This document shows positions 15,158 to 26,674 of a stretch of DNA of 64,000 nt, one piece after another (position 1 is the stretch's first letter; each line of letters opens with the position of its first letter). The stretch spans positions 124,001-188,000 of the forward strand of contig NZ_JARUBL010000001.1 of assembly GCF_029626155.1 (NCBI RefSeq), in the 5' to 3' direction. The notes under the pieces are model-generated. The model made no database searches. It was not told where the DNA came from and was given only the letters and a program-made list of their open reading frames with translations. The position numbers were made by a program, and so were the translations under genes. The DNA is from Solwaraspora sp. WMMD1047. Its GTDB lineage: Bacteria > Actinomycetota > Actinomycetes > Mycobacteriales > Micromonosporaceae.

Positions 15158-17314
15158 TCAGCCGGTCATCCGGTCGGCGCCGGCCGGCGTCCGGGCGGCG
15201 AGGAAGCGCTGCACCACGAGGTAGAGCTGGCGGGACAGGTGGTGGGCGCCGAACTCCGGGCCCAGACCCGCGGCCGTGACCAGGTTCGGCAGCTCGACCT
15301 CGAACCAGCGGGCCGCCTCCTCGGGCGAACTGACGCCGAACGTCACCGCCATGCCGAAGGCCGATCCGTCCGCGTCGCCGACCGCGGCCAGCAACTGCTG
15401 TTTGCCGTGCATCATCGCCAGCGCCCGGTTCGCGGCGGCCAGGTAGAAGGCGAGCATCCGCCGGACCACGGTCTGCCGGTGCGGATAGGAATCCTCCGCC
15501 GCCGCGAGTTCGGTGGCGTACGCGTGCATCAGCTCGTGACATCGGTAGCGGTCCGGCCCGGCCTCCTCCAGCAGGTGCGCGCAGACCAGGGCGTACAGCG
15601 ACTGGCGGGCGCAGTTGGCGCTGGCGTCCAACATCGCCGCGGCGGCGGCCAGGCTGATCTCGGCGCCGCCGTGCAGTCCGAGGGTGCGGAACATCCGGGC
15701 CGCCTCCATCGGCAGCGCTCGGTAGGACCAGGAGAAGAGGCTGCGGATCGAGGAGGACGAGTCGCCGTCGGCGTCCAACCGGTCCAGCAGGTTCTGGCCG
15801 TCGACCAGCTCCTGGATGGAGTCGGCGCAGGCCAGCCCCGAGCTGGTGACGATCCGTTCGGCGGCGATCCGGAGCGCGACCGGCAGGCCGCAGCAGGCCC
15901 GGACAGCCTCGGCCAGGCCGGCGGTGTCGCTCGGACCGACCGACGGGCCGATGATCCGCCGCATCAGGGTCATCCCGTCGTCGCGCGGCATGCCGCGCAG
16001 GGTCATCCGCTGCGCGCCGTCCCGGGCGGCCAGGCCGGAGAGCCGGTTGCGGCTGGTCACGAGTACGACGCAGGACCTGCCGCCGGGCAGCAGCGGTCGG
16101 ATCTGGGCGGCGGACTCGGCGTTGTCCAGCACGATCAGCAGCCGTTTGGAGGAGACCATCGTCCGGTAGCGACCGGCCTGCCGCTCCAGGTCCACCGAGC
16201 CGGGATCGTCCGGCACGGGTGCCCCGCCGAGGGCGGACACCAGGTGGTTGAGCGCTTCGACGGGCGGCGTGGGCCGGCCGGACTCGGAGAAGCCGTTCAG
16301 GTTGAGGAAGAGCTGCCCGTCACCGAACCGGTGGGCCAACTCGTGCGCGAACCGGACCGCCAGGGCGGTTTTGCCCACGCCGGGTGCCCCGTTGATCAAC
16401 ACGATCGCGGCCTCGTGCTGCGCCTCTGCCTCGGCCACCAGGGCGTGCAGCTGCTCCAGCTCGGTCCGCCGCCCGGTGAACGGCGGGACGACCCGGGGCA
16501 GCTGGGCGGGGGCGGCCTCGCCGATCTCGATCGGCGGCTCGCCCGGCTCGGGTTCGGCGCCGGTCGCGAGCAGGGCGGGATCGTTGCGGAGGATCTGCTG
16601 GTGGCAACGCTGCAGGTCGTCGCTGGGCTCGATGCCGAGTTCCCTGATCAGCAGAGTGCGGACGTCGCGGAAGTCGGCGAGTGCGTCGACCCGCCGGCCG
16701 GACCGGAAGAAGGCGACCATCCGCAGGTAGCGCAGCCGCTCCCGGAGCGGGTAGCGGCGGACCAGTTCGGTCAGCTCGCCGATCACCTCGGCGTGCCGGC
16801 CGAGCTCGATGAGGATGGCGATGCGCTCCTCCATCGCGGTGAACTGCAGTTCGGCCAGCCGGGTCCGTTCCGCCTCGGCGAACGGACCTACCGCGCCACC
16901 GAATGCGGTACCGTGCCAGAGCGCGAGCGCCGCGTCCAACTCCCGCACGGCGCCGCTGCCGCCCAGCTGTCGGGCACGTTCGAGCTGGTCCCCGAAGACG
17001 TGCACGTCCACCTGGCAGGGATCGAGCTGGAGCGAGTAGCCGGATCCGACGTGCACCAGCAGGTCCGACGGCGCTCGGCTGGGACGGCGGGGTTCGAGCC
17101 GGCGGCGTAGCCGGGCGACGTAGGTGTAGACGCTGCTCTCCACTGTGGCCGGGTGATTGGCACCCCAGACCGCGTCGATGAGTTCCTCGCGGCTGACCAC
17201 CTGCCGGGCGCGGGTGGCGAGCACCGCGAAGAGCGCCTTCTGCCGGGGCGAGCCGAGGTCGACGTCGCCGCCATCGCCGCTGGCCCGGACGGAGCCGAGC
17301 AATCTCACCTGCAC
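15158..17314 (-). CDS. SARP-family transcriptional regulator with BTAD and NB-ARC domains (AfsR-like)
   Basis: A large pathway regulator of about 718 residues. An OmpR-type winged-helix domain occupies roughly residues 5-85, with GSPRQKALFAVLA and VESSVYTYVARLRRRL. A bacterial transcriptional activation domain follows to about residue 250 (FAEAERTRLAELQ, RELGIEPSDDLQ). An NTPase domain has Walker A NGAPGVGKT near residues 308-316 and LLIVLDNA as Walker B. The rest resembles the AfsR C-terminal region without clear TPR repeats. I prefer the GTG at 17312-17314 (VQVRLLGSV, with GGGTGG upstream) to a TTG four codons earlier. It is divergent from the ketosynthase operon across 472 bp containing CTAACAG repeats. 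It probably activates cluster operons. Confidence 0.92.
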   Translation of the reverse strand: MQVRLLGSVRASGDGGDVDLGSPRQKALFAVLATRARQVVSREELIDAVWGANHPATVESSVYTYVARLRRRLEPRRPSRAPSDLLVHVGSGYSLQLDPCQVDVHVFGDQLERARQLGGSGAVRELDAALALWHGTAFGGAVGPFAEAERTRLAELQFTAMEERIAILIELGRHAEVIGELTELVRRYPLRERLRYLRMVAFFRSGRRVDALADFRDVRTLLIRELGIEPSDDLQRCHQQILRNDPALLATGAEPEPGEPPIEIGEAAPAQLPRVVPPFTGRRTELEQLHALVAEAEAQHEAAIVLINGAPGVGKTALAVRFAHELAHRFGDGQLFLNLNGFSESGRPTPPVEALNHLVSALGGAPVPDDPGSVDLERQAGRYRTMVSSKRLLIVLDNAESAAQIRPLLPGGRSCVVLVTSRNRLSGLAARDGAQRMTLRGMPRDDGMTLMRRIIGPSVGPSDTAGLAEAVRACCGLPVALRIAAERIVTSSGLACADSIQELVDGQNLLDRLDADGDSSSSIRSLFSWSYRALPMEAARMFRTLGLHGGAEISLAAAAAMLDASANCARQSLYALVCAHLLEEAGPDRYRCHELMHAYATELAAAEDSYPHRQTVVRRMLAFYLAAANRALAMMHGKQQLLAAVGDADGSAFGMAVTFGVSSPEEAARWFEVELPNLVTAAGLGPEFGAHHLSRQLYLVVQRFLAARTPAGADRMTG

Positions 17315-17410
17315 AGTGCCACCCAATGCATGTGCCCCCGCTTCAGCCGATGCGGCAAGATGCGTACGCTCGAACGGGCCTGCCGACCCGTCCTCCCCCC
17401 GGAGTAGCGA

Positions 17411-17456
17411 CTAACAGAGGCTAACAGCAACGAGCTAGCGTGGCCGGTTTTGTTAG
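17411..17456. promoter_or_regulatory. CTAACAG tandem repeat and inverted copy in the SARP-ketosynthase gap
   Basis: CTAACAG occurs at 17411-17417 and 17421-17427, a 10-bp period, and TGTTAG (the inverted core) at 17451-17456. The stretch lies about 97-142 bp upstream of the SARP start in an A/T-richer part of the 472-bp divergent region. The remainder of the region (17457-17786) holds a further A/T-rich patch near 17500-17535 that may contain the ketosynthase promoter; I see no gene in it. Heptamer direct repeats are typical SARP sites, so autoregulation is plausible. Confidence 0.42.
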
Positions 17457-17786
17457 TGAGGCAGTTACATATTCACATCGCCTGCGGGCCTGCCCTGTCA
17501 TACCGTTCTTAGTCCGTTTTGGAGCTATAAAAAGCCATCTGACGTTTGCGGTGGGCCGGCCCCATCCGCCTCCTCGGCGACCCACCGCGGCCGCGGTTGA
17601 CACCGGCGTACGAGGCTCGCCATGCTCCTCTGACCAGCCGGTCATCGCAGGTGGAGCCGGTTGCGACAGGCGCGGGTGGCCGGTCGTCGCCGGCCCGCGC
17701 CGGGCCCGCCGATCCCCCCTCGGCGGCGGCCCGCAAGGCCCGTGACAGTGCCGTCAGCTTCCTCTCCCCTTTGCGAGGTGCCCGTC

Positions 17787-19043
17787 GTGGAAGAGCCCGG
17801 AACCCACGCCCGCCGGGTGGTCGTCACCGGCCTCGGCGCGATAACACCGGTTGGTTTGAGTTGGCCGGAAACCTGGTCGAACCTGGTCGACGGCCGCAGC
17901 GGCATCAACACCCTCAGTGAGCTCGAGGTGACCGACCTGCCGGTGCGGATCGGCGGCGAGGTGCGTGACTTCCGCGCTGGCGAGCACCTGCCGGCGCCAC
18001 TTGTGCACCGCACCACCCGCACCGTGCAGCTGGCGCTGGCCGCCGCCGGACTCGCCCTGCGCGACGCCGACCTGGAGATCGACGCCGACCTCGCGCCCAG
18101 GGTCGGCGTCCTGCTCGGGTCGGTGGGCACCCCCACCGCCGCGGTCCTCAGCGCGAACGCCGCCTTCACCGCCCGCGGTTTCAAGGGCATCAGCCCGTAC
18201 GCCTTCGCCGGCACCGGCATCGTCAGCCCGGCCGCCGAGGTCGCGCTGCACATCGGCGCGGAGGGACCCGGCGCCGGGCTGGCCACCGCCTGCGCGACCG
18301 GCGGCAGCTGCCTCGGCGAGGCGATGTGGATGATCCGAACGGGACGCGCCGACGTGATGGTCGCCGGCGGCGCGGACGACACCCTCACCCGGTTCGATCT
18401 CGCGACCGCGGCCCGGGCGAACGCGCTGTCCCGCCGCAACGACGACCCCGAGGGGGCCTCCCGCCCCTTCGACCGGGAGCGGGACGGTTTCGTGATGAGC
18501 GCCGGGGCCGGCCTGCTGGTGTTGGAGGAGGCCGAGCACGCGGTGCGCCGCGGCGCGCGGATCCACGGCGAGCTCGTCGGCTACGGGTCGAGCACCGACG
18601 CGTACCACCTCGCCGCGCCCCGGCCCGACGGGGTCGCCGTGGAGCGGGCGATGCGGGCGGCGCTGGCGGAGGCGCGGATCGGACCGGGCTCGGTGGACTA
18701 CGTCAACGCCCACGGCACCAGCACCCAACTCAACGACGCGACCGAGGTCGCCGTCCTCCGGCGGGTCTTCGGCGAGCACGCCACCTCGGTACCGGTCAGC
18801 TCGACCAAGAGCATGACCGGGCACATGCTGGCGGCGGCCGGCGCCATCGAGGCGATGGTGATGATCGAGACCTGCCGTACCGGGGTGGTGCCGCCGACCA
18901 TCAACTGCGATGATCCCGAGGATCCGGCGATGAACTTCGTGCCGCACAAGGCACAGGAACACGCGGTCGAGACCGCGATGAGCAACTCCTTCGGCTTCGG
19001 CGGCCACAACGTCGTACTGATCGCGCGGCGATGGCGCCCGTGA
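17787..19043 (+). CDS. Beta-ketoacyl-ACP synthase (KAS II/FabF type)
   Basis: A 418-residue condensing enzyme. The active-site cysteine is C169 in ATACATGGS. The two histidines are H309 in NAHGTST and H346 in KSMTGHMLAAAGA, with K341 in between, so the catalytic set is complete. The C-terminal GFGGHN motif is present. It is a single ketosynthase without a chain-length-factor partner. With the following ACP, adenylating enzyme, tyrosine ammonia-lyase and ketoreductase it forms a small fatty-acid-like module that probably extends an activated aromatic or acyl starter with malonyl units. The GTG at 17787-17789 has GAGGTG six bases upstream. Confidence 0.92.
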   Translation: MEEPGTHARRVVVTGLGAITPVGLSWPETWSNLVDGRSGINTLSELEVTDLPVRIGGEVRDFRAGEHLPAPLVHRTTRTVQLALAAAGLALRDADLEIDADLAPRVGVLLGSVGTPTAAVLSANAAFTARGFKGISPYAFAGTGIVSPAAEVALHIGAEGPGAGLATACATGGSCLGEAMWMIRTGRADVMVAGGADDTLTRFDLATAARANALSRRNDDPEGASRPFDRERDGFVMSAGAGLLVLEEAEHAVRRGARIHGELVGYGSSTDAYHLAAPRPDGVAVERAMRAALAEARIGPGSVDYVNAHGTSTQLNDATEVAVLRRVFGEHATSVPVSSTKSMTGHMLAAAGAIEAMVMIETCRTGVVPPTINCDDPEDPAMNFVPHKAQEHAVETAMSNSFGFGGHNVVLIARRWRP

Positions 19044-19195
19044 CGATCCGGGGGCGCCGGTAGGAATACGTCGGCGTCTCGCCGGCGGGACAACCAATGA
19101 GCTGCGCATTCTTGCTGGGTGGCTTGTTGAATGGCCATACCGTAGTTAATGTGCTGGCCGTAGCTGCCGGCACCCTGGCGACGCGGGAGAATCGA

Positions 19196-19471
19196 ATGTC
19201 CGCTGATATGACCACCACCTCCGGTGTGGATCCCGAACAACTCTCCCAGCTGTCCGAAATCATCGAGCGCGTGGCCGGGGTACCGGCCGCCGAGGTGAGC
19301 CCGGAGAAATCGCTCGTGGAAGACCTCGGCCTCGATTCGCTGGCCATCGTCGCGGTCGTCTTCGCGCTTGAGGAAAGCACCTCGGGTGACATTCCCGAGG
19401 AGTCGTTGGCGGGCGCGGTCACGGTAGGGGACCTCCTGCTCCTGGCCAGCCAGGCGAGCTCGCAGAATTGA
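19196..19471 (+). CDS. Acyl carrier protein
   Basis: A 91-residue carrier protein. The phosphopantetheine serine is S48 in EDLGLDSLAIVAVVFALEE, so unlike the protein at 6497 it is competent for priming. The ATG at 19196 has GGGAGA six bases upstream. The frame stays open upstream, but that part carries no carrier homology. It lies between the ketosynthase (152 bp upstream) and the adenylating enzyme (53 bp downstream) and is likely the tether for the aromatic acyl chain made by this operon. Confidence 0.92.
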   Translation: MSADMTTTSGVDPEQLSQLSEIIERVAGVPAAEVSPEKSLVEDLGLDSLAIVAVVFALEESTSGDIPEESLAGAVTVGDLLLLASQASSQN

Positions 19472-19524
19472 TTTAACAACCCCCGTCCGATCCGCGCGGG
19501 ACAATTGTCGGGACTGAGGGCCTC

Positions 19525-20678
19525 GTGACGTACAAAGAGTTGACGGGCTTCGATCTCCTTTCGGCCGGCTCCACGGCGGACGAGACCACGGATCAACCGT
19601 GGCTGGTCCGCTGGGATCTCGCCACGGACGTCGAGCGACTGGTACTTGACACCCTGCCGGCCACAATGGACTTCTGGACCTCGGGCAGCACCGGACCCAG
19701 CCAGTGCTGGCGGCGTACCCGGGAGCAGTTGTGGGCCGAGGCCGGCCTGCTGGCCGACCTGCTGGCCGACGACCGGCCGACCGCGGTCGTGTCGTTCGCG
19801 CCGCCCCGGCACGTCTACGGGATGCTCGCCAGCGTCCTGGTGCCGGCCCGGCTCGGGCTGCCGGTCTGGTATCGCCCCAGGTACTTCGGTGCGATGCCGC
19901 CCCAGGAACTGGTCGACCCGGACGGCAGCACCGTCCGGCTGGACCGCTGGGCGGTGGTGGCGGTGCCGTGGACGTTCTCGATCCTGAGCCGGCACCTGCC
20001 CTGGGTCCGGGCGGCCGACCGGGTCAGCATCCTGCACAGCTCCGCCATGGTGCCCGCGTCGGCCGGCGACCTGCTGGCCGAACTCGACCCGGGCCAGGCC
20101 CGCATCGTCGAGATCTTCGGCTCCACCGAGGCCGGCGGGGTGGCCACCCGCGAGTGGGACAGCTCGGACCCGCCCTGGCAGCTCTTCGCCGACGTCGACC
20201 TGGTGACGACGCCTGATCCGGACGGCGAGGATGGGGACACCGAGGTGCCGCTGGTGATCCGCAGTCCCCGGCTGGCCCACCGGCCCGGCGCCGAGGCGCC
20301 GGCCACCTGGCAACTCGACGACTTCGTCGAGCCGATCGACGAACGCCGGTACCGGTTCGCGGGACGGCGGTCCCGACTGGTGAAGGTCAACGGCCGGCGG
20401 ATCAACCTGGACCTGCTCCAGGAGTCCCTGCGGACCAGGCTGCGCTGCGCCGACCTGGCCTTCCTCCCGGTCACCGACGCCACCAGCGGCGAGCACCTGG
20501 ACCTGCTGGTGGTGCCGGAACCCGGACAGCCGCTGACCATGACCGAGGTACACACGGCCGTCTCACAGCTCGAGGTGCGGCCCCGACAGGTGCACCTCGT
20601 CGACCGGATCGACCGATCCGAGACGGGCAAGCTGCGCCGGCTCCAACCACCGCTCACCTCCGGAACGGGAGCAGACTC

Positions 20679-20682
<4 letters not shown>
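19525..20682 (+). CDS. Short ANL-superfamily adenylating enzyme (acyl-CoA synthetase-like)
   Basis: A 385-residue AMP-binding protein, well short of the usual 500 or more residues because most of the N-terminal subdomain is missing. The ATP loop reads FWTSGSTGPSQCW near residues 50-62, without the usual lysine. VEIFGSTEAGG is the adenine motif. RFAGRRSRLVKVNGRRIN is the hinge region. The C-terminal catalytic lysine is in SETGKLRRL. The start is GTG 19525 after GAGGG, and the stop overlaps the start of the ammonia-lyase gene as GTGA. In context it could load p-coumarate onto the ACP. Compact relatives occur in aryl-polyene-type clusters. Activity despite the altered ATP loop is unproven. Confidence 0.78.
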
Positions 20683-22919
<2,237 letters not shown>

Positions 22920-22920
<1 letters not shown>

Positions 22921-24614
22921 TGCACACCGCGCCGCCTCCAGACGACACCACTCGCCCCGAGCCGGCCACGCCCGCACCGGCCACATCGGTCTCGCCCGAG
23001 CTGGTCCAAGCGGCCCCACCTGACTCCGCCGCGCCCGAGCCGGCCGCGCCTGAGCCGGCCGCGCCTGAGCCGGCCGCGCCTGAGCCGGCCCCACCCGTGC
23101 CGGCCGCGCTGGGGCTGGTCGCGTCGGAGCCGGCTGGGTCTGTGTCGGCCGCGCTGGTGCCGGCCGCGTCGGACGATCTGCCGCCGTTCGCCCGCTGGCC
23201 GGTGCTGGCGCTCGGTGCGGCGGTGGGGGCCGTGCTCCTGCTGACCAGCGGCCGGTACGGCTACTTCGGCGACGAGCTCTACTTTCTGGCCGCCGGGCAG
23301 CGGCTGAGCTGGGGGTACGCCGATCAGCCGCCGCTACTGCCGCTGCTGGCCCGGGCCGCCGACGAGCTGGCCGGCGGTTCGCTGCTCGCGTTGCGTACCC
23401 CGTCGATGGTCTTGACGGTGCTCGGCATCGTGCTGACCGCGCTCATCGCCCGGGAGTTGGGCGGCGGGCGGCGGGCCCAGGTGCTGGCGGCCGCGGCGTT
23501 TCCCACCTCGGGCTTTCTGCTGTCGGCCGGGCACCTGCTCTACACGGCCACCGTGGACGTCTTCGGTTGGACGCTTGTGACCTGGCTGCTGGTGCGCTGG
23601 ACGCGGACCCGCCGGGATCCGCTGCTGGTCGGGGTGGGCGCGGCGGTCGCCGTCACCCTCCAGGCTAAGTACCTGATCGTCGCGCTCTGCGTGGTGGCGG
23701 TGGGTTGCCTGCTCGCGGTCGGTCCGCGGGCCGCGCTGCGCCGCCCGGCGCTCTGGCTGGGCGCCGGCCTGGCGGCGGTCTCGGCGGTGCCGGGCCTGAT
23801 CTGGCAGGCCACCAACGGCTGGCCGCAGCTGCGGATGGGCCAGGTGATCGCCGCCGAGAGCGGCGAGAGCGGCCGGCTGTTCTTCCTGCCGGGCCTGCTG
23901 CTCACCGCCGGCCTACTGGTCGGCGCGGTACTACTCTGTTATGGACAGTGGCGGCTGCTGCGGGCCGACCGGCTGCGCGACTACCGCTATCTGGGCTGGA
24001 CGACCCTGCTGCTCGCGGTCGTGTTTCTCGCCGCCGGCGGGCGGCCGTACTACCTGGCCGGCGTGTTCCCGCTGCTGTGGGCGGTGGCGGCGGTGGAGTT
24101 GCAGGAGCGGCGCCCGGCCCGCTGGTGGCGCTGGATCCCGAGCCGTCCGGTGTACGCGCTGTCCATGCTCTTCGCCCTCAACTCGTTGCCCGTGGTGCCG
24201 GCGAGCTGGCATTCCGACAACGCCGACCTGGTGACCCGGGGGAGTCTCGGCTGGCCGGAGCTGGCCGACACGGTGGCCGGCGCCTACCGGGCGCTCCCGG
24301 CCGAACAGCAGGCCGGCGCGGTGCTGGTCGCCGACAACTACTGGCGGGCCAGCGCGCTGGAATGGTTCGGCCCGGACCGCGGCCTACCCCCGACCTACAG
24401 CGCAAACCGGGGGTACGCCTACTTCGGCGCGCCCCCCGACGACTCCGGACTGGTGCTCTTCGTCGGGGACGACCCCGGCGAGCTGCGGGAGCACTTCGGC
24501 TCCGCTCAGCAGGTGGCGTCGGTGCGCAGCCCCGGCGTGACGCACACCGTCTGGCTCTGCGCCGACCGCCAGCGCCCGTGGTCGCAGATCTGGCCCACCT
24601 ACCGCGACCTGTGA
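22920..24614 (+). CDS. GT39-type membrane glycosyltransferase (ArnT/PMT superfamily)
   Basis: A 564-residue integral membrane protein. The first 75 residues are a Pro/Ala/Glu-rich tail with a 15-bp DNA repeat (23041-23085) giving AAPEP units. About ten hydrophobic helices follow. The loop after the first helix reads YGYFGDELYFLAAGQRL and YADQPPLLPLL, the acidic-residue signature of dolichyl/polyprenyl-phosphate-sugar mannosyltransferase-like enzymes. Such proteins use lipid-linked sugars on the outer face of the membrane. It is translationally coupled to the ketoreductase (ATGA), so it is transcribed with the cluster operon, though its role in the product is unknown. Similar genes are common outside clusters, so its position may be incidental. 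Confidence 0.8.
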
Positions 24615-24736
24615 CCCGACCTGGGTGAGTAAACGTGATCGTGGGCAGGCCGTGATCCGCTGACCCGCGGTCCGGTCACTGTCGGGAGCGCCGACGTTGA
24701 GACGATTCGTTGTCGCCCCAGCGCAATGCCAGGAAG

Positions 24737-26149
24737 TTAAGTGCTTTCCGGGCCGGGTTTGGTGAGGTTGGTGGTGTAGGTGGCTGTGGTTGATGCTGGT
24801 TCGGTTCGTTTCTTGCCGCGGTAGGGCGAGGTAGGGCGTTTGACCGCTCGGGGGCTGGAGCGTGACCGGCGTGGGCCGGTCTGATCGTCTAGGAGTTCGT
24901 CAGCGACCGTGATCAGTGCGCTGGTGAGGTCCCGGCTGGTGGTGATCGCGGTGTTGATGACGTGTCGACGTGCCAGGCGTAGGCAGGTCAGGAACGGTAG
25001 TCGGTCGGGGTCGAGGTGATGCTCGGCGGCGGTCGTGGTGATCAGGTCCCGTAACGCTTGGTAGACGATGAGATGAGCCCACATCTCCTGCCGGACACCG
25101 GTGGGATCGTGGGAACGTAGTACGACCTTCGACCCTCGCTGGTGGGTCTTGAGGTTCTGGTAGCTGTTCTCTGTTTCCCAGCGTTGGTGGTAGCAGTCGA
25201 TCAGCTGTCCCGCGGTGATGTCCTGCGGGCAGAGTAGGTTGGTGACCAGCCGGTACCGCTCGGTCCGGCATGCCGTCACGCCGTGTCGGTTGGTGGTGGC
25301 GACCGTGACGGTGTACTCGATCACCCGGACGGTGATGACCGGTTCGGTGCCCCGCCGCCGCCCTGGTGGGGGTTTGATGACTGATATCCAAGATCCATCT
25401 GGCAGTGCCCTTACCACGGGCAGGTGGCGGTTGGACTTCATCCGCCAGAGCAGTCCTGCGCCGGTGGCCTCCGCTGCCCGCCACAGGTCATAGCCGTGAA
25501 AGTTCCGGTCAGCGACGAGCAGCATGTCTTCCCGTAGCAGGGGAAGCAGGGCGCGGGCCTGGACCATTTCCGCTTCGCGGCCGAACGACGCACCGATGAC
25601 CGCATGCGTGCCACACTCGATCAACGTCAACAGCCACAGCCGTGGGTAGCCCGCCGTGTTGCCACCGCCACCCGCATCACGACCAAAAGCGGCCTCATTG
25701 GCGGGACTGTCGGCCGTCTGCAGCTTGGTGCCGTCCCAGGCCACGACCCGCCGTCCGGCCACGAACACGCCGGGCATGCCCGGCTCGCCCCGCGCCCCGG
25801 CCACCCGCTCGAACAGATATCTCAGAGGCGCCTCCCCCAACCGCTGACGGGCCTGAGAAAACGCCGAGGTGGTAGGGGTGATCCTGGCCAACGCGGGCCA
25901 GCCCGAAACCAGCAACCGCCACACCTGCCGGTAGCCGTCCGTACTGAACAGGCACATCGCCAACACAAACAACACCACCACCCGAGCCGGCAGCAGACGT
26001 ACCCGCCGCTGAGTGACTCCGGTCGCCGCTACCGCCTCATCGATGAGCTCTCGCGGCACCGACTGTGACAGCACGCCCAGCCCGATGTGTTGCCACGCGG
26101 CGCCCGCACCAAGCCGCGGCAACGCATCCATGGAAGAATCCCCGGACAA
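24737..26149 (-). CDS. IS4-family transposase
   Basis: A 470-residue DDE transposase. It has an N-terminal IS4-type domain (RVRLLPARVVVLFVLAMCLFS, TTSAFSQARQRLG). The catalytic core includes VAWDGTKLQTADS and LLVADRNFHGYDLW. The IS4 YREK-like region is CYHQRWETENSYQNLKTHQRG. The tail is basic. The TTG at 26147-26149 has AGGAG five bases upstream; an ATG at 26129-26131 with a weaker GGGG site is the alternative. The AGGAG and the TTG lie in one arm of a 14-bp inverted repeat. The frame is intact throughout, so the protein should be functional. Confidence 0.93.
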   Translation of the reverse strand: MSGDSSMDALPRLGAGAAWQHIGLGVLSQSVPRELIDEAVAATGVTQRRVRLLPARVVVLFVLAMCLFSTDGYRQVWRLLVSGWPALARITPTTSAFSQARQRLGEAPLRYLFERVAGARGEPGMPGVFVAGRRVVAWDGTKLQTADSPANEAAFGRDAGGGGNTAGYPRLWLLTLIECGTHAVIGASFGREAEMVQARALLPLLREDMLLVADRNFHGYDLWRAAEATGAGLLWRMKSNRHLPVVRALPDGSWISVIKPPPGRRRGTEPVITVRVIEYTVTVATTNRHGVTACRTERYRLVTNLLCPQDITAGQLIDCYHQRWETENSYQNLKTHQRGSKVVLRSHDPTGVRQEMWAHLIVYQALRDLITTTAAEHHLDPDRLPFLTCLRLARRHVINTAITTSRDLTSALITVADELLDDQTGPRRSRSSPRAVKRPTSPYRGKKRTEPASTTATYTTNLTKPGPEST

Positions 26150-26205
26150 CGAAGCTCCTGTATGAATTTAGATCTTGGTCGATCCACGTTCTACAGGAGC
26201 TTCGT
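26149..26205 (-). promoter_or_regulatory. Hairpin that can hide the transposase ribosome binding site
   Basis: Positions 26149-26162 and 26192-26205 are a perfect 14-bp inverted repeat around a 29-base loop, just inside the right end of the IS. In RNA read through from outside, the stem would cover AGGAG and the first base of the TTG start. A transcript starting inside the loop would leave them free. IS10 and IS50 use the same logic to block expression from outside promoters. Confidence 0.6.
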
Positions 26206-26295
26206 CTTATTCAGGCACGTGACACACCCTTAACTTCCTGGCATTGCGCCCCAGCGACATCAGAACGTCTCAACGCGCTGCCCCGGACCGGTCTG

Positions 26296-26472
26296 TTACC
26301 GGTTGGCCAGGAAGCGGACCAGGCTGTGGACGATCAGGAAGGCGGCCACCAGGCCCCACCCGACCAGCACGCCGAGCAGCGCGCTGTCCAGGAAGAGCAG
26401 GCCGATTCCGACCCCGGTCGGCAGCGCGGTCATCAGCAGAGTGGACCAGCCCTTGGCGCTTAGACTCTCCAT
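26296..26472 (-). CDS. Small two-helix membrane protein, function unknown
   Basis: A 58-residue protein with two hydrophobic segments, LLMTALPTGVGIGLLFL and LLGVLVGWGLVAAFLIVHSLV, and a short basic end. I do not recognise a family. The ATG at 26470-26472 has GGAG seven bases upstream; an ATG four codons earlier lacks a site. The gene ends 39 bp from the IS target duplication, so the insertion left the coding region intact but may have cut its former downstream neighbour or terminator. The roughly 200 bp upstream to the next gene show nothing further. Confidence 0.6.
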   Translation of the reverse strand: MESLSAKGWSTLLMTALPTGVGIGLLFLDSALLGVLVGWGLVAAFLIVHSLVRFLANR

Positions 26473-26674
26473 AATGGACTCCATTCAGATCGGCTGCCGA
26501 CCGCATATGCGGTCGCGCGGCTGGCGCCGCCGTTGGTTGCCGCACCCGGTCCCCGGGTGCCGAGAAGGCCACGACCGACCACAGTGACGGCCGGCTGGCG
26601 TACGCTCCGACCAGCGGTCGAAGTCCGCACCGATGCTAGCGGATCAACCCGGGTCGCCCCAGTCTTCGCGGCGC

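Larger units (their letters stand above)
24724..26246 (-). mobile_element. IS4-family insertion sequence, 1523 bp, apparently complete
   Basis: The ends are perfect 18-bp inverted repeats, CAATGCCAGGAAGTTAAG at 24724-24741 and its complement at 26229-26246. One transposase gene fills the element. Its stop codon lies inside the left inverted repeat. The flanking 10-bp direct repeat is perfect, so the insertion is probably recent and the copy may still be active. It sits 109 bp downstream of the last gene of the biosynthetic operon and marks a natural candidate boundary of the cluster. Confidence 0.95.
24714..26256. repeat. 10-bp target site duplication flanking the IS element
   Basis: CGCCCCAGCG occurs at 24714-24723 and again at 26247-26256, directly outside the terminal inverted repeats. 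A 10-bp duplication is in the range known for IS4-family elements. Removing the element and one copy restores a continuous sequence between the GT39 gene and the next gene. Confidence 0.92.

Noticed and set aside
15071-17110. 679-codon plus-strand frame opposite the SARP gene
   Set aside because: No recognisable domain, while the minus strand encodes a complete SARP with Walker motifs.
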